Source of the DNA: Schleiferiaceae bacterium
GTDB lineage: Bacteria; Bacteroidota; Bacteroidia; Flavobacteriales; Schleiferiaceae
DNA: 7,398 bases
Assembly: GCA_025210575.1 (NCBI GenBank)
Contig: JAOARK010000156.1
Coordinates: 1 to 7,398, forward strand
Direction: 5' to 3'
Position 1 is the stretch's first letter. Every line of letters starts with the position of its first letter. A program made the translations under genes and the position numbers. A model generated the notes under the pieces. It had not been told where the DNA came from. It saw only the letters and a list, made by a program, of their open reading frames with translations, and ran no database searches. This document shows, piece by piece, positions 6,566 through 7,398 of the stretch.

Positions 6566-6584
6566 AAATAATCATAAATTTTAA
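6543..6584 (+). CDS. Possible 13-codon Phe-rich leader peptide before tsf
   Basis: An ATG at 6543 opens a 13-codon frame, MFFPFFFLNNHKF, ending at a TAA (6582-6584) 5 nt before the tsf start. Six of 13 residues are Phe. AGGAGG (6527-6532) lies 10 nt upstream of the ATG and is a full match to the anti-Shine-Dalgarno core. The start is in the loop of the 6525-6561 hairpin and codons 3-7 cover its 3' arm, so translation would open the hairpin. The Phe content can be explained by the T-tract alone, so coding is unproven. A control role for tsf is inference only. Confidence 0.25.
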   Translation: MFFPFFFLNNHKF

Positions 6585-6589
6585 GAGAA

Positions 6590-7398
6590 ATGTCTAAGAT
6601 CACAGCTGCTGACGTTAACAAATTAAGAAAGATGACCGGAGCCGGTATGATGGATTGTAAAAATGCATTAGTAGAGGCTGAGGGAGATTTTGACAAAGCG
6701 GTAGATGTTCTTCGTAAGAAAGGACAAAAAGTTGCTGCTAAGAGAGCAGATAGAGAATCTACAGAAGGACAAGCTGTAGCAAGAATCAACGCAGATAATA
6801 CTGCTGGAGTTGCTATTGTATTGGCTTGTGAAACTGACTTCGTTGCTAAGAATGATTCATTCAAGGCGTTGGCTAACCAATTGGCTGATATTGCTATTAA
6901 CCATTCTACAAAAGAGGCTTTCTTAGAAGCTGATTTTGGTGGATTGACAGTTGCTGAAAAATTGATTGAGCAAACTGGTGTTATTGGTGAAAAAATTGGT
7001 GTTACTGCATTTGAAAGAGTTGAGGCAGCTTATGTTGGTTCTTATACTCACGTGGGTAAGATTTCTGCTTTAGTAGGATTATCTGCAGTTGTAGATAACG
7101 CTGCTGAGTTGGCAAAAGATATCGCTATGCAAGTTGCTTCTATGGGCGCAACTACACTTTCTTACAAAGATTTCGATCCTGCATTTGTAGCATCTGAAAC
7201 TGAGGCTAGAATTGCTGCAATTGAGAAAGACAACATTGAGTTAGGTAGATTAGGTAAAACGTTGAAAAACGTGCCTAAATACATCTCTAGAGCTCAATTA
7301 ACTGATGAAGCATTAGCTCAAGCGGAAGAAGATGCTAAAGCTCAATTGGCTGCAGAAGGAAAGCCAGAGAAGATTTGGGACAAGATCCTTCCAGGTAA
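6590..7398 (+). CDS. tsf: Elongation factor Ts (3' truncated by window end)
   Basis: EF-Ts is the cytoplasmic nucleotide exchange factor that releases GDP from EF-Tu. The ATG at 6590 gives MSKITAADVNKLRKMTGAGM, the usual N-terminal UBA-like domain that binds EF-Tu (1-55). The core follows with the hallmark TDFVAKN (82-88; D83 and F84 match the E. coli D80-F81 pair that disrupts the Mg2+ site of EF-Tu), then I132-G133, and H154 in THVGKISALVG. Residues from about 215 to 265 form the helical dimerisation region, with the stretch DNIELGRLGKTLKNVPKYIS that I recall as common in flavobacterial EF-Ts and absent from E. coli. The frame is open for 269 codons to the edge (last full codon GGT at 7394-7396). 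By comparison with E. coli about 50-60 residues, the end of the core, are missing. The start lies 5 nt after the possible mini-ORF. Confidence 0.96.
   Translation, partial: MSKITAADVNKLRKMTGAGMMDCKNALVEAEGDFDKAVDVLRKKGQKVAAKRADRESTEGQAVARINADNTAGVAIVLACETDFVAKNDSFKALANQLADIAINHSTKEAFLEADFGGLTVAEKLIEQTGVIGEKIGVTAFERVEAAYVGSYTHVGKISALVGLSAVVDNAAELAKDIAMQVASMGATTLSYKDFDPAFVASETEARIAAIEKDNIELGRLGKTLKNVPKYISRAQLTDEALAQAEEDAKAQLAAEGKPEKIWDKILPG

Noticed and set aside
6466..6864. Minus-strand 132-codon frame
   Set aside because: It lies antisense to the end of rpsB, the rpsB-tsf gap and the start of tsf, all well-supported genes; its composition is that of a shadow frame.
1..7398. CRISPR array, insertion sequence, tRNA or phage-like cluster
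   Set aside because: No direct-repeat array, transposase-like frame, terminal inverted repeats of an element or cloverleaf sequence was seen; the genes are core or ordinary secreted functions.

Overview
The window looks like a piece of a Bacteroidota chromosome, most likely from the Flavobacteriia or a close marine relative. The evidence is a secreted metalloprotease ending in a type IX secretion (T9SS) sorting domain, a DUF4199 membrane protein, a TTTG/TAnnTTTG-type promoter, A-rich rather than Shine-Dalgarno ribosome entry sites, low GC content, and the gene order rplM-rpsI-rpsB-tsf. Both window edges cut a gene.

Region 1 (1-2457, plus strand) is a tightly packed gene run. It holds the 3' part of a large BNR/sortilin-like beta-propeller protein with a FlgD-like Ig domain and a helical tail, then a four-helix DUF4199 membrane protein 1 nt later, then a family I inorganic pyrophosphatase (ppa) whose start overlaps the DUF4199 stop by 17 nt. 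A perfect 13-bp inverted repeat with T-runs on both strands (2472-2500) ends this run and also the convergent gene beyond it.

Region 2 (2504-4588, minus strand) is one 694-residue gene. Its product has a signal peptide, an M43 (pappalysin/cytophagalysin) zinc protease domain, a PKD domain, a jelly-roll-like domain and a type A T9SS C-terminal signal.

Region 3 (4589-4809) is a 221-nt divergent intergenic region. It carries a good plus-strand promoter for the ribosomal operon, a likely minus-strand -7 box for the protease, a 10-bp inverted repeat touching both promoters, and a small hairpin at the expected 5' end of the rplM transcript.

Region 4 (4810-7398, plus strand) is a translation operon: rplM (L13), rpsI (S9), rpsB (S2) and tsf (EF-Ts, cut by the window end). 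No convincing promoter is visible inside it, so the genes are probably co-transcribed from the promoter before rplM. The two larger gaps carry possible RNA structure. Before rpsB there is a hairpin with a competing upstream pairing partner. Before tsf there is a GU-rich hairpin with a T-run, which overlaps a 13-codon phenylalanine-rich mini-ORF preceded by AGGAGG. That last element is the most unusual thing here, because ribosomes of this phylum seldom use Shine-Dalgarno pairing.

No mobile element, CRISPR array, tRNA or rRNA was seen. Most of the window is ordinary core genome, and the interesting signals are small candidate regulatory structures that need comparative testing.
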